A stretch of DNA of 64,000 nucleotides from Glutamicibacter uratoxydans (GTDB lineage: Bacteria > Actinomycetota > Actinomycetes > Actinomycetales > Micrococcaceae): assembly GCF_006539925.1 (NCBI RefSeq), contig NZ_BJNY01000004.1, positions 1 through 64,000 of the forward strand, given 5' to 3'. Below the pieces are notes generated by a model. It did not search any database and was not told the origin of the DNA. It worked only from the letters and a program-made list of their open reading frames with translations. The position numbers and the translations under genes were made by a program. Below, piece by piece: positions 44,281 through 55,055 of the stretch (positions within the stretch are counted from its first letter, which is position 1; each line of letters begins with the position of its first letter).

Positions 44281-46407
44281 ATGGCAAGACATCGTGTGGG
44301 TACAGGACTGCGAATTCTCATCTACGCGATATTGATCCTGGGCTGGCTGGGGGCAGCTGCGATCGGCGGACCAACCTTTGGGAAGTTGTCCACGGTGCAG
44401 ACCAATGACCAAACGGCCTTCCTTCCAACCAGCGCGGAAGCGACCCAGGCGCTGGAATGGCAGCAGAAATTCCGCACGAGCGATGCGATACCTGCGGTAG
44501 TCGTCATTGCCGACCCCGGCCCGCTGGATCCTGAAGCTGCGGCCCAGCTTGCCAGGGATCTGAAGGGTTTTGAGTATCTGGACGGGGCAGTGACCGGGCC
44601 ATTCATGTCCGAGGACGGCCATGCGGCTGAACTGATCGTCCCGCTGAAGGGCGATGCCAAAGCAGATGTCAGCGTCGAGGCGCTGCGCGGCGAGCTCGCC
44701 AGCAGCCTTGCACCGGGCATCGACGTCTATGTCACCGGCCCTGCTGGGTTCAGCGCAGACCTGGTCGAGGCATTCTCCGGCATCGATGGAGTCCTGCTGT
44801 CTGTGGCACTGGGCGCCGTGCTGGTGATTTTGCTGATTGTCTACCGCTCGGCGCTGCTGCCGATCGCAGTGCTCAGCACATCCATGGTGGCTCTGTGCGC
44901 GGCAGTGCTGGTGGTGTTCCTGCTCGCCAAAAACGACGTGATCCGCTTGGACGGGCAAGCCCAGGGCATCTTGTCGATTCTGGTGATTGGCGCAGCCACC
45001 GACTACTCGCTGCTCTTCGTCGCGCGGCATAAGGAGGCCTTGACCTCGGGCCAGAACCGCTTCTCTGCCGTGGGCACAGCGTGGAAACGTTCGCTGGAGC
45101 CGATCATCGCCTCGGGAGGAACCGTGGCGGTGGGCCTGCTGTGCCTGCTGTTCTCCGACCTGAATTCGAACAAGGCGCTGGGTCCGATCGCCGCGACGGG
45201 CATCGTCTTTTCCGTCATCGCCGCCCTGAGCTTTCTCCCGGCGGTTCTGGGGCTGCTGGGAAGGGCGGCATATTGGCCGTTTATGCCCAGGCACCGGCAG
45301 CAGCACCAGCACGAAGTTCCACACCGCGGGCTCTGGTTCCGCATCGCGGCATGGGTGGCAAAACATCCACGCCCCATCTGGGTGGTCACCGCCATCGTGC
45401 TTGCCGCGGCCGCTGCCGGAACCCTGCAGCTCAAAGCCAGCGGCGTGCCTCAAAGCGCACTGGTGATCGGCGCATCGGAAGCCCGCAGCGGGCAGGAAGT
45501 CCTAGGCCGGCATTTCCCGGGAGGCAGCGGCTCGCCTGCCACCGTGATCACCGCGCAGGCTGATGCAGATCAGATGCTGGAAGCGCTCGCCGGCCTCGAC
45601 GGAGTGGCCTCGGCCTATGCCCAGGCAGAAGACGGCGGGCCGGCGATTGAACAGCGCGGCATCGAGCCCTATGTCGTCGACGGCAAGGTGCTGCTGTCGG
45701 TGACGCTGGAAGACGCCGCCGATTCTGACCAGGCCGCCTCCACCGTGGCGGATCTGCGCAGCGCAGCCCACCAGATCGATCCTGGGTCGCTGGTCGGCGG
45801 GACGACCGCTACCCAAATGGACAAGAATGCCACCGCCACGTCGGATCTGTGGAAGATTATTCCGCTGATCCTGGTGTCCATTTCGTTGATCTTGATGCTG
45901 CTGCTGCGATCGATCCTCGCGCCGCTGCTGCTCATTGCCTCGACAGTTCTTTCCTATGGCGCCGCCATGGGTGTCAGCGCGCTGGTCTTCAATCATGTCT
46001 TTGATTATGTGGGCGCTGATCCGGCGGTTCCGCTGTTCGGGTTCGTTTTCCTCGTGGCCTTGGGCGTGGACTACAACATCTTCTTGATGACCCGGGTCCG
46101 AGAAGAATCGCTGGTGCACGGGACGCGCGAAGGCATGCGGCGGGGGCTGAGCGTGACAGGCGGGGTGATTACCTCGGCAGGCATCGTTTTGGCGGCGACC
46201 TTCGCCGCCCTGGGAGTCATCCCGATCATGTTCCTTGGGCAGCTGGGATTCATCGTCGCCTTCGGCGTCCTGCTCGATACCTTCGTGGTGCGCAGCCTGC
46301 TGGTGCCGGCGCTGGTAGAAGACATCGGCCCGATGGTTTGGTGGCCGTCGAAGCTGATGCACGAGCACAGGCACCGGGCTGCGCGACGTGGCGCAGATCT
46401 CCTGTGA
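44281..46407 (+). CDS. MMPL/RND-family transporter
   Basis: This 708-residue membrane protein has 11-12 helices in two halves, each with an external domain (about 35-165 and 380-510), as in MmpL lipid exporters and actinobacterial RND drug pumps. Conserved features are GAATDYSLLFVARHKEAL near residue 240 and FLVALGVDYNIFLMTRVREE near 590; both carry the DY pair used in proton relay. It is divergent from a MarR regulator, suggesting inducible export of a hydrophobic compound. Confidence 0.9.
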   Translation: MARHRVGTGLRILIYAILILGWLGAAAIGGPTFGKLSTVQTNDQTAFLPTSAEATQALEWQQKFRTSDAIPAVVVIADPGPLDPEAAAQLARDLKGFEYLDGAVTGPFMSEDGHAAELIVPLKGDAKADVSVEALRGELASSLAPGIDVYVTGPAGFSADLVEAFSGIDGVLLSVALGAVLVILLIVYRSALLPIAVLSTSMVALCAAVLVVFLLAKNDVIRLDGQAQGILSILVIGAATDYSLLFVARHKEALTSGQNRFSAVGTAWKRSLEPIIASGGTVAVGLLCLLFSDLNSNKALGPIAATGIVFSVIAALSFLPAVLGLLGRAAYWPFMPRHRQQHQHEVPHRGLWFRIAAWVAKHPRPIWVVTAIVLAAAAAGTLQLKASGVPQSALVIGASEARSGQEVLGRHFPGGSGSPATVITAQADADQMLEALAGLDGVASAYAQAEDGGPAIEQRGIEPYVVDGKVLLSVTLEDAADSDQAASTVADLRSAAHQIDPGSLVGGTTATQMDKNATATSDLWKIIPLILVSISLILMLLLRSILAPLLLIASTVLSYGAAMGVSALVFNHVFDYVGADPAVPLFGFVFLVALGVDYNIFLMTRVREESLVHGTREGMRRGLSVTGGVITSAGIVLAATFAALGVIPIMFLGQLGFIVAFGVLLDTFVVRSLLVPALVEDIGPMVWWPSKLMHEHRHRAARRGADLL

Positions 46408-46661
46408 TCCGTGGCGTCAACCGCCCTTTGCCCAACTGCTGGCGGGGGATCCACGGTAGAGTGGATACTCGTGCATGTTTGCGCAAGGCCGATGGATTGA
46501 GCTTCGGAAGCCTTGGCATGCACTCGTCGACAGAGTTTGATTTCCCTGTGCGATTACCCCGGACTAGCGGCGTTTTCACCATGCGCCAGCGGACTTCCTC
46601 CTGGATCGGCGAAAACCAGCGTCTTGAATGAGACGTGCGAATTCAGAGAGAAAGTTTGAGC

Positions 46662-48206
46662 ATGACCTCTACTTTTAGCGCCCTTGGCGTGCCCGAAAAC
46701 CTGGTGCAGGTACTGTCTGCCAAAGGCATCGACAGCCCCTTCCCGATCCAGGAAGCAACCCTTCCGTCGACTTTGACCGGCGGCGACGTTCTGGGCCGCG
46801 GCCAGACCGGCTCCGGCAAGACCTTGGCCTTCTCGATGCCGCTGGTGGCCCGATTGGCAGCCCGCCCGCAGCGCCGCAAGGCCCGTTTCCCGCGTGCCCT
46901 GATCATGGCTCCGACTCGCGAGCTTGCCACCCAGATCGCTAAGACCGTTGATCCGCTGGCCGCGGTGAACAACCTGCGCACCACCGTGATCTACGGCGGC
47001 GTGGCACAGAGCCGCCAGGAAAAGGCGATGAACGAGGGCGTCGACATTGTCATTGCCTGCCCAGGCCGCCTGGATGACCTGATCTCCCAGAAGATCGTCG
47101 ACTTGTCCCAGCTGGAAATCTCTGTGCTGGACGAGGCCGACCACATGGCTGATATGGGCTTCCTGCCGGTCGTGCGCCGCATCATGGACCGCATGCCCAC
47201 CGGCATCCAGCACATGCTCTTCTCCGCCACCTTGGACAACGGCGTGGACAAGGTGGTCAAGCGCTATCTGAACAACCCGACCATCCACTCGGTGGATGCG
47301 CCGAAGGCCGCGGTGAACACCATGGAGCACCATGTCTTCGTGATCCCGAATGACGACAAGAAGGAACTGGTCCGCGTGCTGGCCCAGGGCACTTCGCGCC
47401 GCATCATGTTCATGCGCACCAAGCACCACGCCAAGAAGATGGCGGTGCTGCTCTCGAAGGCCGGCGTTCCCGCGGTGGACCTTCACGGCAACCTGTCGCA
47501 GAATGCCCGCGACCGCAACCTTGCGGCCTTCTCTTCGGGTGAGGCGAAGGTTCTGGTGGCCACCGACGTGGCTGCCCGCGGCGTCCACGTGGACGGCGTC
47601 GAATTGGTAGTGCACATCGATCCGCCGGCAGAGCACAAGGCCTACCTGCACCGTTCGGGCCGCACCGCGCGTGCAGGTTCCAGCGGCGTGGTCGTGACCA
47701 TCTGCACCCCGGACCAGCAGGGCGACGTCGCCTCGCTGCTCAAGCAGGCTGGCATCAAGGTTCCTTTCGAGAAGGTCGGCGTTGATTCGCAGGCCGTGAT
47801 GGATGTTGTGGGCGAAGTTGCCGAGCCGGTGGCCTACGTTGCCCCGGTGAAGCAGCAGCAGCGCAACCCTGCAAAGAAGCGCCCGAGCGGCGAAGGCCAG
47901 GGTTCAGGTTCTTCGCGCGGCGGCCGCGGCGGCCGTGGCTCGCGCGGCGGGCAGCAGAGCACCGAGTCCAACAGCCGCCAGGGCTCCCGTGGCCGCTCGG
48001 AGCGCAGCCAGTCCGAGTCCGGACAGCGCGCTTCGCGCCCGGCCCGCGGTGGCGCCACCGAGCGTCCGGCCCGCGGTTCACGTTCGGGAAGTTCGGAACG
48101 TCCTGCACGCCAGGGTTCGCGGAACTCCGGAGCAGCCGCACCAGCAGCAGGCGGCCGCAGCCGCGGCCCACGCCGTGCCACCAGCCCGGCAACACGCTCG
48201 CGCTAA
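46662..48206 (+). CDS. DEAD-box RNA helicase with RGG-rich tail
   Basis: This 514-residue ATP-dependent RNA helicase shows its motifs in order: Q-motif FPIQEATLP, GRGQTGSGKT, PTRELATQ, LDEADHMADMGF, FSATLD, VATDVAARGVHVDGV and HRSGRTARAG. The C-terminal ~120 residues are low-complexity Arg/Gly/Ser repeats (RGGRGGRGSRGG) likely to bind RNA. ATG 46662 is used rather than GTG 46635 because GAGAGAAAG lies just before it. The 254-base leader has no supported gene. Such helicases act in cold adaptation and ribosome assembly. Confidence 0.92.
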   Translation: MTSTFSALGVPENLVQVLSAKGIDSPFPIQEATLPSTLTGGDVLGRGQTGSGKTLAFSMPLVARLAARPQRRKARFPRALIMAPTRELATQIAKTVDPLAAVNNLRTTVIYGGVAQSRQEKAMNEGVDIVIACPGRLDDLISQKIVDLSQLEISVLDEADHMADMGFLPVVRRIMDRMPTGIQHMLFSATLDNGVDKVVKRYLNNPTIHSVDAPKAAVNTMEHHVFVIPNDDKKELVRVLAQGTSRRIMFMRTKHHAKKMAVLLSKAGVPAVDLHGNLSQNARDRNLAAFSSGEAKVLVATDVAARGVHVDGVELVVHIDPPAEHKAYLHRSGRTARAGSSGVVVTICTPDQQGDVASLLKQAGIKVPFEKVGVDSQAVMDVVGEVAEPVAYVAPVKQQQRNPAKKRPSGEGQGSGSSRGGRGGRGSRGGQQSTESNSRQGSRGRSERSQSESGQRASRPARGGATERPARGSRSGSSERPARQGSRNSGAAAPAAGGRSRGPRRATSPATRSR

Positions 48207-48220
48207 AATTAAGTCCCAGC

Positions 48221-48259
48221 AGATCCCTCGTCTCACCATGTGGTGCAGGCGGGGGATCT
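48221..48259 (+). terminator. Hairpin after DEAD-box helicase
   Basis: A 10-bp stem (48221-48230 with 48250-48259, one G-T) encloses an inner CACCA/TGGTG hairpin. There is only a weak T stretch after it. The remaining 150 bases to the next gene show nothing else. Confidence 0.5.
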
Positions 48260-48414
48260 CAGCTTTAAGGCGCACGGCGCAGGCTCCTGGCTGGCGGTGC
48301 GCCCCCCATGGTCCGAAAGTTTAGTCCTGCCGGTTGAGTCGCAAATGACTAGGTGCTTTATAGGCTAGTGGTCATTGAGGGCCAACTTTTTCGCAGAACG
48401 TGGAGCACCAGATC

Positions 48415-48888
48415 ATGATTGAATCCCTGCAAGCATTCGCCGCTTCCTTCCCCGAGCCGCTGCAGTGGCTGGCAGTGGCGCTGGTTTCGGCGATTCCACT
48501 GGTTGAGTCCTATTTCGGTGCAGTGATCGGGGTGGTCCTGGGGCTGCCGGTTGCGGTGGGCATTGCTGTGGCAGTGCTCGGCAACGTGGTCTCGATGCTG
48601 CTCTTCGTCAATAGCGCGCATGCTGTTCGAAGCAAGGTGCGCGCAGGGAAAGAAGAACCTGAGCAGCGCAAACATGAAAAGCTGCATAGGGCATTCGACA
48701 AGTTCGGCATCGCCGGCGTCAGCCTGATCGGGCAGACCATGCTTCCCTCTCAGATCACCTCGGCCGCGCTGGTGTCCTTTGGAGCCAACAAGCAGAAGGT
48801 TATTTTCTGGCAGATTATTTCGATCATTCTCTGGGGAACAATCTTCGGCTTGCTGGCATCAGCCGGCATCCCTTTGCTGACGCGCTAG
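48415..48888 (+). CDS. Small multidrug-export family protein (COG2426 type)
   Basis: This 157-residue membrane protein has about four helices, a polar AVRSKVRAGKEEPEQRKHEKLHR loop, and the IPLVESYFGAVIGVVLGLP and QTMLPSQITSAALVSFGA segments seen in the putative small multi-drug export family. The function is poorly defined. ATG 48415 follows GGAG at 48402-48405. Confidence 0.75.
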   Translation: MIESLQAFAASFPEPLQWLAVALVSAIPLVESYFGAVIGVVLGLPVAVGIAVAVLGNVVSMLLFVNSAHAVRSKVRAGKEEPEQRKHEKLHRAFDKFGIAGVSLIGQTMLPSQITSAALVSFGANKQKVIFWQIISIILWGTIFGLLASAGIPLLTR

Positions 48889-48893
48889 GGCAG

Positions 48894-48940
48894 AAAAGCG
48901 GCGAGGGACCAGTTCAATGAACCGGTCCCTCGCCGCTTTT
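48894..48940. terminator. Bidirectional terminator, 17-bp stem
   Basis: Bases 48894-48910 pair perfectly with 48924-48940. Terminal AAAA/TTTT tracts serve both the small exporter gene (+) and the convergent small gene at 48951 (-). Confidence 0.88.
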
Positions 48941-48950
48941 CCGCTCGATG

Positions 48951-49178
48951 CTAGCCCTTCTTGCGGCCGAAGATCAGGTAGCTCAGCGGTCCAAAGGTAT
49001 TGATGAAGTTGATGCCGGCCCATACTGCCTTGCGTCCCCGGACCTGGTCCGAGCTGCGCTTGAGCAGGTCAACCTGTGCGGTCAGGAACAGCGTGATCTG
49101 CGCGGTGGCAGCGGTGATGATGCCGACCTTGGCCAAAAGTGGGAGCTCGGAAAACTTCTTCTTCTTAGCGCGGGCCAT
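48951..49178 (-). CDS. Small membrane protein, PLDc_N-like
   Basis: This 75-residue protein has a Lys-rich N-terminus, one helix (about 15-38) and a C-terminal segment NFINTFGPLSYLIFGRKKG. The latter closely resembles the PLDc_N domain (normally the N-terminal anchor of cardiolipin synthases) found alone in many actinobacterial small proteins. Function unknown. Confidence 0.7.
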   Translation of the reverse strand: MARAKKKKFSELPLLAKVGIITAATAQITLFLTAQVDLLKRSSDQVRGRKAVWAGINFINTFGPLSYLIFGRKKG

Positions 49179-49523
49179 AATTCTTCCTTTGTGCTGTGGG
49201 GCTTACAGGTGACGGCGAAGCCAGCTTGCCGGCAATTTCCTTCTTAGTGTCATTCTGCCACCTGCGCAGTGGATCTGGACAAAAAGCCGCCGAGGATCAC
49301 TCATAGGCCGCCGCCAGTTTGGAGTTCGACCGCAGAAAACGTCGAAATCGTGGTTCCCAGCAACTTTTGAGCTACATGTTGTGCGTCATATTTTTCTGCT
49401 GATGCTCGCCTGACGTCAGGCTGCGCTGAATACAAAGTGCCAAGTCCGACCCCAGTTGAAAAAGTTTCGGGCAGTGCGGGAATTATTTGCGCGCCCCACC
49501 CGTTGAACAAGGCAGAACGCAAA

Positions 49524-49544
49524 GTTGAGTCAGGTTCACTCAAG
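49524..49544. promoter_or_regulatory. HAIR element 1 (HspR operator) of dnaK operon
   Basis: GTTGAGT-N7-ACTCAAG matches the HspR consensus CTTGAGT-N7-ACTCAAG at 13 of 14 defined positions. It lies directly upstream of the -35 box of the dnaK promoter. Confidence 0.9.
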
Positions 49545-49549
49545 TTAAT

Positions 49550-49575
49550 TTGACAGCTAAAAGCGGCTGAGTAAA

Positions 49576-49577
<2 letters not shown>
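49550..49577 (+). promoter_or_regulatory. dnaK operon promoter
   Basis: TTGACA (49550-49555) and TAAACT (49572-49577) are separated by 16 bases and flanked by two HAIR operators. The leader to the dnaK ATG is about 70 bases. The rest of the 474-base gap upstream, from 49179, holds no supported gene. Confidence 0.8.
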
Positions 49578-51503
<1,926 letters not shown>

Positions 51504-51516
51504 GGGAGTTTAGGTA

Positions 51517-52089
51517 ATGTCCGAGGCACAGGACCAGAACGAAAACTCCGGCCAGGAGCCGGAGAACCAGCCAGAGGCAGCTGACCAGCAGCCGACCGCT
51601 GACGCCCTGGGTCAGGCCGAGGCGATCCTGAACGAGGCCGGCGCCAACGCCGAGGGCGAGCAGGAAGAAGCAGGCGCGGTGGAAGCCGAGCTGCGCAACG
51701 ACCTGCTCCGCCTTCAGGCCGAGTACGTCAACTACCGAAAGCGCGTGGAGCGCGACCGTGTGGCAGTGCGTGAAAACGCTGTCCAGTCGGTGCTCGCCAC
51801 CCTGCTGCCGGTGCTTGACGACATCGATGCAGCCCGCGCCCACGGCGACCTCGTCGACGGCCCGTTCGCATCGATCGCCAACAAGCTTGATACGATCCTC
51901 GCCCAGCACGGGCTGGAGCGCATCAACGAGGCTGGCGTCGAATTCGACCCGAACGTGCATGAGGCGCTGCTGCGCCAGGCGGTGCCAGAGGTGCCGGCTG
52001 ACCACGTCGGACAGGTGCTGCGCACCGGCTACCGCAAGGGAAGCAACATCCTGCGCGCAGCCCAGGTGCTGGTCGCCACCGGCGAATAG
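51517..52089 (+). CDS. grpE: Nucleotide exchange factor GrpE
   Basis: This 190-residue DnaK cofactor has an acidic Gln/Glu-rich disordered N-terminus (1-60). A coiled-coil helix (LRNDLLRLQAEYVNYRKRVERDR) and the C-terminal beta domain (FDPNVHEALLRQ..., GYRKGSNILRAAQVLVATGE) follow. It sits 13 bases after dnaK. A 14-bp hairpin follows before dnaJ. Confidence 0.95.
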   Translation: MSEAQDQNENSGQEPENQPEAADQQPTADALGQAEAILNEAGANAEGEQEEAGAVEAELRNDLLRLQAEYVNYRKRVERDRVAVRENAVQSVLATLLPVLDDIDAARAHGDLVDGPFASIANKLDTILAQHGLERINEAGVEFDPNVHEALLRQAVPEVPADHVGQVLRTGYRKGSNILRAAQVLVATGE

Positions 52090-52107
52090 CAGCTAGAGAA
52101 CACCAGC

Positions 52108-52146
52108 GAAACTGCCCACTGTCGAACCTCGGCAGTGGGCAGTTTC
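52108..52146 (+). terminator. Intra-operon hairpin between grpE and dnaJ
   Basis: A 14-bp perfect stem (52108-52121 with 52133-52146) with an 11-base loop and no T-run. It probably stabilises or partly attenuates the chaperone transcript. Confidence 0.6.
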
Positions 52147-52174
52147 GAATCGGTATAGAAAGGATGAGGCCCTG

Positions 52175-53143
52175 ATGGCAAGTCAGGACTGGATAGACAA
52201 AGACTTTTACGCCATTTTGGGCGTCTCCAAGGATGCCAGCGATGCGGACATCAAGAAGGCGTACCGCAAGCTGGCCCGCAAGTACCACCCTGACACCAAC
52301 GCCGGAGACCCAGCGGCCGAACAGAAGTTCAAGGACATCACCGAGGCCAACTCGGTGCTCTCCGACAAGGAAGAGCGCGAGCAGTATGACGCGATCCGCG
52401 CCATGGGTTCCGGGGCCCGCTTCTCCGCGGGAGGACCTGGCGGTGCTCCCGGCGGCGGTGCAGGCTTTGAGGACATCTTCTCCAACCTCTTCGGAGGCGG
52501 CGGGGGAGCGGGGCGCGGCCGCGGCGGCCAGCCCGACTTCTCCGACCTGTTTGGAGGCGCCGGAGGCTTTGGCGGATTCGGCCAGCAGGCCCCGCCGCGC
52601 AAGGGCGCGGACCGCACCGCAAACACCTCGATCTCCTTCGCAGGCTCCATCAACGGCACCAAGATCGGGCTGCGCGAGCCCAGCGGGGAAGTCATCGACG
52701 TGCGCATCCCGGCCGGCATCAAGGACGGCCAATCGGTGCGCGTGCGCGGCCGCGGCCAAGCTGGAGCCGCAGGCAACGGCGACTTGATCGTCAAGGTCAA
52801 GGTGGCAGAGCACCCGTTCTTCAAGCGCGAAGACAACAACATCCGCGTGCACATCCCGGTGACCTTCGACGAGGCTGCGCTGGGTGCGAAGATCCACGTG
52901 CCGACGCTCGACGGGGAACAGGTGGCCATGAAGGTTCCTGCAGGCTCCAACTCCGGGCGCACCCTGCGCTTGAAGGGCCGCGGCGTGAAGACCTCCAAGG
53001 CAACCGGCGACATGCTGATCGTTTTGGACGTGGTGATCCCGCAGAACCTGAGCGAGGAAGCGAAGAAGGCAGTGGAAGACTTCGCAGCCGCCACGGCCGG
53101 CGAGGATCCCCGTGAGGATCTGGCCGCCAAGGCCAAACTCTAG
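52175..53143 (+). CDS. dnaJ: DnaJ-family co-chaperone lacking the zinc finger
   Basis: This 322-residue J-protein has an N-terminal J-domain (about 8-75, HPD in RKYHPDTN) that stimulates DnaK. A Gly/Phe-rich region (about 85-140) and a C-terminal substrate-binding domain (about 150-310) follow. No Cys residues or CxxCxGxG repeats occur, so it is a type II (CbpA-like) protein, shorter than the usual ~375-residue DnaJ. It is nevertheless encoded in the dnaK operon, upstream of hspR. The ribosome site is AAAGGATGAGG. Confidence 0.93.
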   Translation: MASQDWIDKDFYAILGVSKDASDADIKKAYRKLARKYHPDTNAGDPAAEQKFKDITEANSVLSDKEEREQYDAIRAMGSGARFSAGGPGGAPGGGAGFEDIFSNLFGGGGGAGRGRGGQPDFSDLFGGAGGFGGFGQQAPPRKGADRTANTSISFAGSINGTKIGLREPSGEVIDVRIPAGIKDGQSVRVRGRGQAGAAGNGDLIVKVKVAEHPFFKREDNNIRVHIPVTFDEAALGAKIHVPTLDGEQVAMKVPAGSNSGRTLRLKGRGVKTSKATGDMLIVLDVVIPQNLSEEAKKAVEDFAAATAGEDPREDLAAKAKL

Positions 53144-53236
53144 GATCATCTGATCCACACGGTCTATCGCCGCCGCCACTAAGCTGGCGGTGGCGATAGA
53201 CTCGAATTATCCGAGGCAGAAAGGTGGAGAATCCGC

Positions 53237-53665
53237 GTGAATGGGGAGTACCTGCGGCCTGTCTTCGTTATTTCAGTTGCCGCCCAGTTGGCTGACATGC
53301 ATCCGCAGACCCTGAGGCAGTACGACCGCATCGGGCTGGTTTCGCCCAGCCGGCAGTCCGGCAAGCAGCGCCGCTACTCGCAGCGCGATGTGTCGCTGCT
53401 GCGCCAGGTGCAGTCGCTGAGCAAGGACGGGGTGTCGCTGGAAGGCATCAAGCGCATTCTCGATCTGCAGGACCAGGTAGCGAACCTGCAGACCGAGGTC
53501 AATGAGCTGCGCCAGGAACTGAGCTTCGTGCGCCAAGGACAATCGCGCATCTTCGCCGCCGGAACCATGGCAGGCGACGTGGTCACCTTGGCCCGCGGCA
53601 TGCGCCCCTCGCGCCCCGAACCGCCGGTGACGCTGTTCCCGGTTCGCCGCGCCATCGGCCGCTAG
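53237..53665 (+). CDS. hspR: Heat-shock repressor HspR (MerR family)
   Basis: This 142-residue MerR-type regulator represses dnaK, clpB and itself by binding HAIR sites, with DnaK as co-repressor in actinobacteria. It has the winged-helix motif MHPQTLRQYDRIGLVSPSRQSGKQRRYSQRDV, the LLRQVQSLSKDGVSLEGIKRIL helix and a dimerising coiled-coil. It starts at GTG 53237 and is the last gene of the dnaK operon. Confidence 0.95.
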   Translation: MNGEYLRPVFVISVAAQLADMHPQTLRQYDRIGLVSPSRQSGKQRRYSQRDVSLLRQVQSLSKDGVSLEGIKRILDLQDQVANLQTEVNELRQELSFVRQGQSRIFAAGTMAGDVVTLARGMRPSRPEPPVTLFPVRRAIGR

Positions 53666-53688
53666 AAGCTATGCTTTAGACAATCGTT

Positions 53689-53729
53689 CAGCCCGCACAG
53701 TTTTCGAACTGGAGTGGGCTGGATTTCTT
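53689..53729 (+). terminator. Terminator after hspR
   Basis: The stem CAGCCC/GGGCTG (53689-53694 with 53716-53721) with an inner AGTT/AACT pairing is followed by ATTTCTTT. Confidence 0.65.
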
Positions 53730-53741
53730 TAACCGTCCAGC

Positions 53742-54401
53742 CTAGATGCGCCCGTGCTTGCGCAGCCGGGCCTCCAGCTGGGTGCGGACCGTAGGCCACT
53801 CATGGGGCAGAATCGAGAAGACCACTGTGTCGCGCAGCGTCCCGGTCTTCGGATCGTATTTGTGGTTGCGCAACACGCCGTTCTGTTTTGCACCGAGGTG
53901 CAGGATCGCGGCCCGAGAGGCCTCGTTGTGCCAGTGCGTGCAAAACGCCACCGAATAGCAGCCGAGCTCCTGGAAGGCGCGCTGCAGCAGCAGGTATTTG
54001 GCGGCGGGGTTGATCCCCGTGCCCTGGGAGGGGATGCCCAGGAAGGTGGAGCCAATCTCCACGCGCCGATTGGCGGCGTCGATATTCAAATAGGTCGTGG
54101 CCCCAACCGCCTTGCCAGTGGACAGGTCGATAATCGCAAACGGAGCCATGGTGCCCGCCTGCTGATTCGCGAGCCGCTGCTTGATATTTTCTTCCATCTG
54201 TTCAGAAGACGGAGTCGAGGCGAACCAGGCCTCGACAAGGTGGTCGCGTTCGACGACTTCAGCCAGGTCTGCACAGTGCTCGATGCTCAGCTGTTCTAGC
54301 CGGACACCGGCAAATTCCATGGTGGGCGCCTCGGAGAAATCGGAGTCCGGGACAACAGAAAAATGGCTCATGGGTTCCACTGTAGGGAACTCATGAGCCA
54401 T
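53742..54401 (-). CDS. GNAT-family acetyltransferase (RimJ/RimL type)
   Basis: This 219-residue protein (or 209 from ATG 54371) belongs to the RimJ/RimL-like GNAT group. VEIGSTFLGIPSQGTGINPAAKYLLLQRAFQELGCYSVAF is the typical motif A/B region, with THWHNEASRAAILHLGAKQNGVLR following. It probably acetylates a protein N-terminus or small amine; the target is unknown. It lies next to the trmB-flanked insertion. Neither ATG has a strong ribosome site. Confidence 0.85.
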   Translation of the reverse strand: MAHEFPTVEPMSHFSVVPDSDFSEAPTMEFAGVRLEQLSIEHCADLAEVVERDHLVEAWFASTPSSEQMEENIKQRLANQQAGTMAPFAIIDLSTGKAVGATTYLNIDAANRRVEIGSTFLGIPSQGTGINPAAKYLLLQRAFQELGCYSVAFCTHWHNEASRAAILHLGAKQNGVLRNHKYDPKTGTLRDTVVFSILPHEWPTVRTQLEARLRKHGRI

Positions 54402-54424
54402 CGTCAGTATTTATTGCAAAATCT

Positions 54425-54513
54425 AGCCGGCGCGGGTGTAAGCCAGATCGAAGACCAGGCGTCCAGCCTTCAACGCCTTGCCTTCGAAGCTGGTCAGGAT
54501 GCGGCCCTCGAAG
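54425..54513 (-). repeat. Direct repeat A: displaced copy of the trmB 3' end
   Basis: These 89 bases match 55058-55146 (the last codons of trmB) at 83 positions (93%). Read on the minus strand they still encode the terminal residues GRILTSFEGKALKAG... of TrmB, followed by TAG. The upstream 34 codons of the open frame here (to 54659) have no TrmB similarity, so this is a gene-end fragment rather than a gene. Confidence 0.88.
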
Positions 54514-54616
54514 ATACCGCGCAGCGACGCCATCGCCGGCAGCCAGCGCTGGTGCGAGTCATCGAGTGTCCTGCCGCCAATGGGCTGGGGTACATATTCA
54601 CCAGAATTCTCAAAGC

Positions 54617-55027
54617 CTACTGGCCGTCGATAAGAACTTCGTCGGTTCCGCCGAACCATTTGATGCCTGGAAATTCTGCTTCGACGTTGGCAACACTCGC
54701 CGAAAAGAACTCTACGGGGTCTGAAGGTTCGCTAAGCTCATGGACGAATATCGCCCGGATGGAATTCTCGATGGGAAGGTTTTCCGGAGAATTGTCCGTA
54801 AGCAGCACGTCTAGGAACTGAGCACTAAGGTCATCACAGAAATTTCTGTAGATAATGACCTGACGATCATCGAGTGAGCTTCGAAGTCCTATGTATTTCA
54901 CGTGCCCCAATACATCTGGATCAATCGAAGTGTAGACGTTGTGCACCTGCTCCTCGGTTACCCTCGGCATGACATTCCCCTGCGGGTATCGAGGCGGATT
55001 GGTGCCTTCAACGAATCTCCACGTCAT
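54617..55027 (-). CDS. Unknown protein in trmB-flanked insertion
   Basis: This 136-residue acidic, soluble protein starts at ATG 55027 behind GAAAGG, with good 7-base spacing. No signal peptide or membrane segment is seen. Motif-like pieces are MTWRFVEGTNPPRYPQGN, IYRNFCDDLSAQFLDVLL and PGIKWFGGTDEVL. No family is recognised. The DNA is visibly less GC-rich than its surroundings. The gene is bracketed by an 89-bp direct repeat of the trmB 3' end, so it looks acquired. The size and acidity would fit an immunity-type or accessory protein, but this is speculation. Confidence 0.72.
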   Translation of the reverse strand: MTWRFVEGTNPPRYPQGNVMPRVTEEQVHNVYTSIDPDVLGHVKYIGLRSSLDDRQVIIYRNFCDDLSAQFLDVLLTDNSPENLPIENSIRAIFVHELSEPSDPVEFFSASVANVEAEFPGIKWFGGTDEVLIDGQ

Positions 55028-55055
55028 TGATCGACCTTTCACATGCTTTGGGACC

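Noticed and set aside
49301-49543. 80-codon minus-strand frame upstream of dnaK
   Set aside because: It has no ribosome site or family resemblance and overlaps the HAIR operator region. It is treated as regulatory intergenic DNA.
54423-54659. 78-codon frame downstream of the unknown insertion gene
   Set aside because: Its second half is the duplicated trmB end, its first half has no similarity and its start lies inside the neighbouring gene. It is recorded as repeat/remnant.
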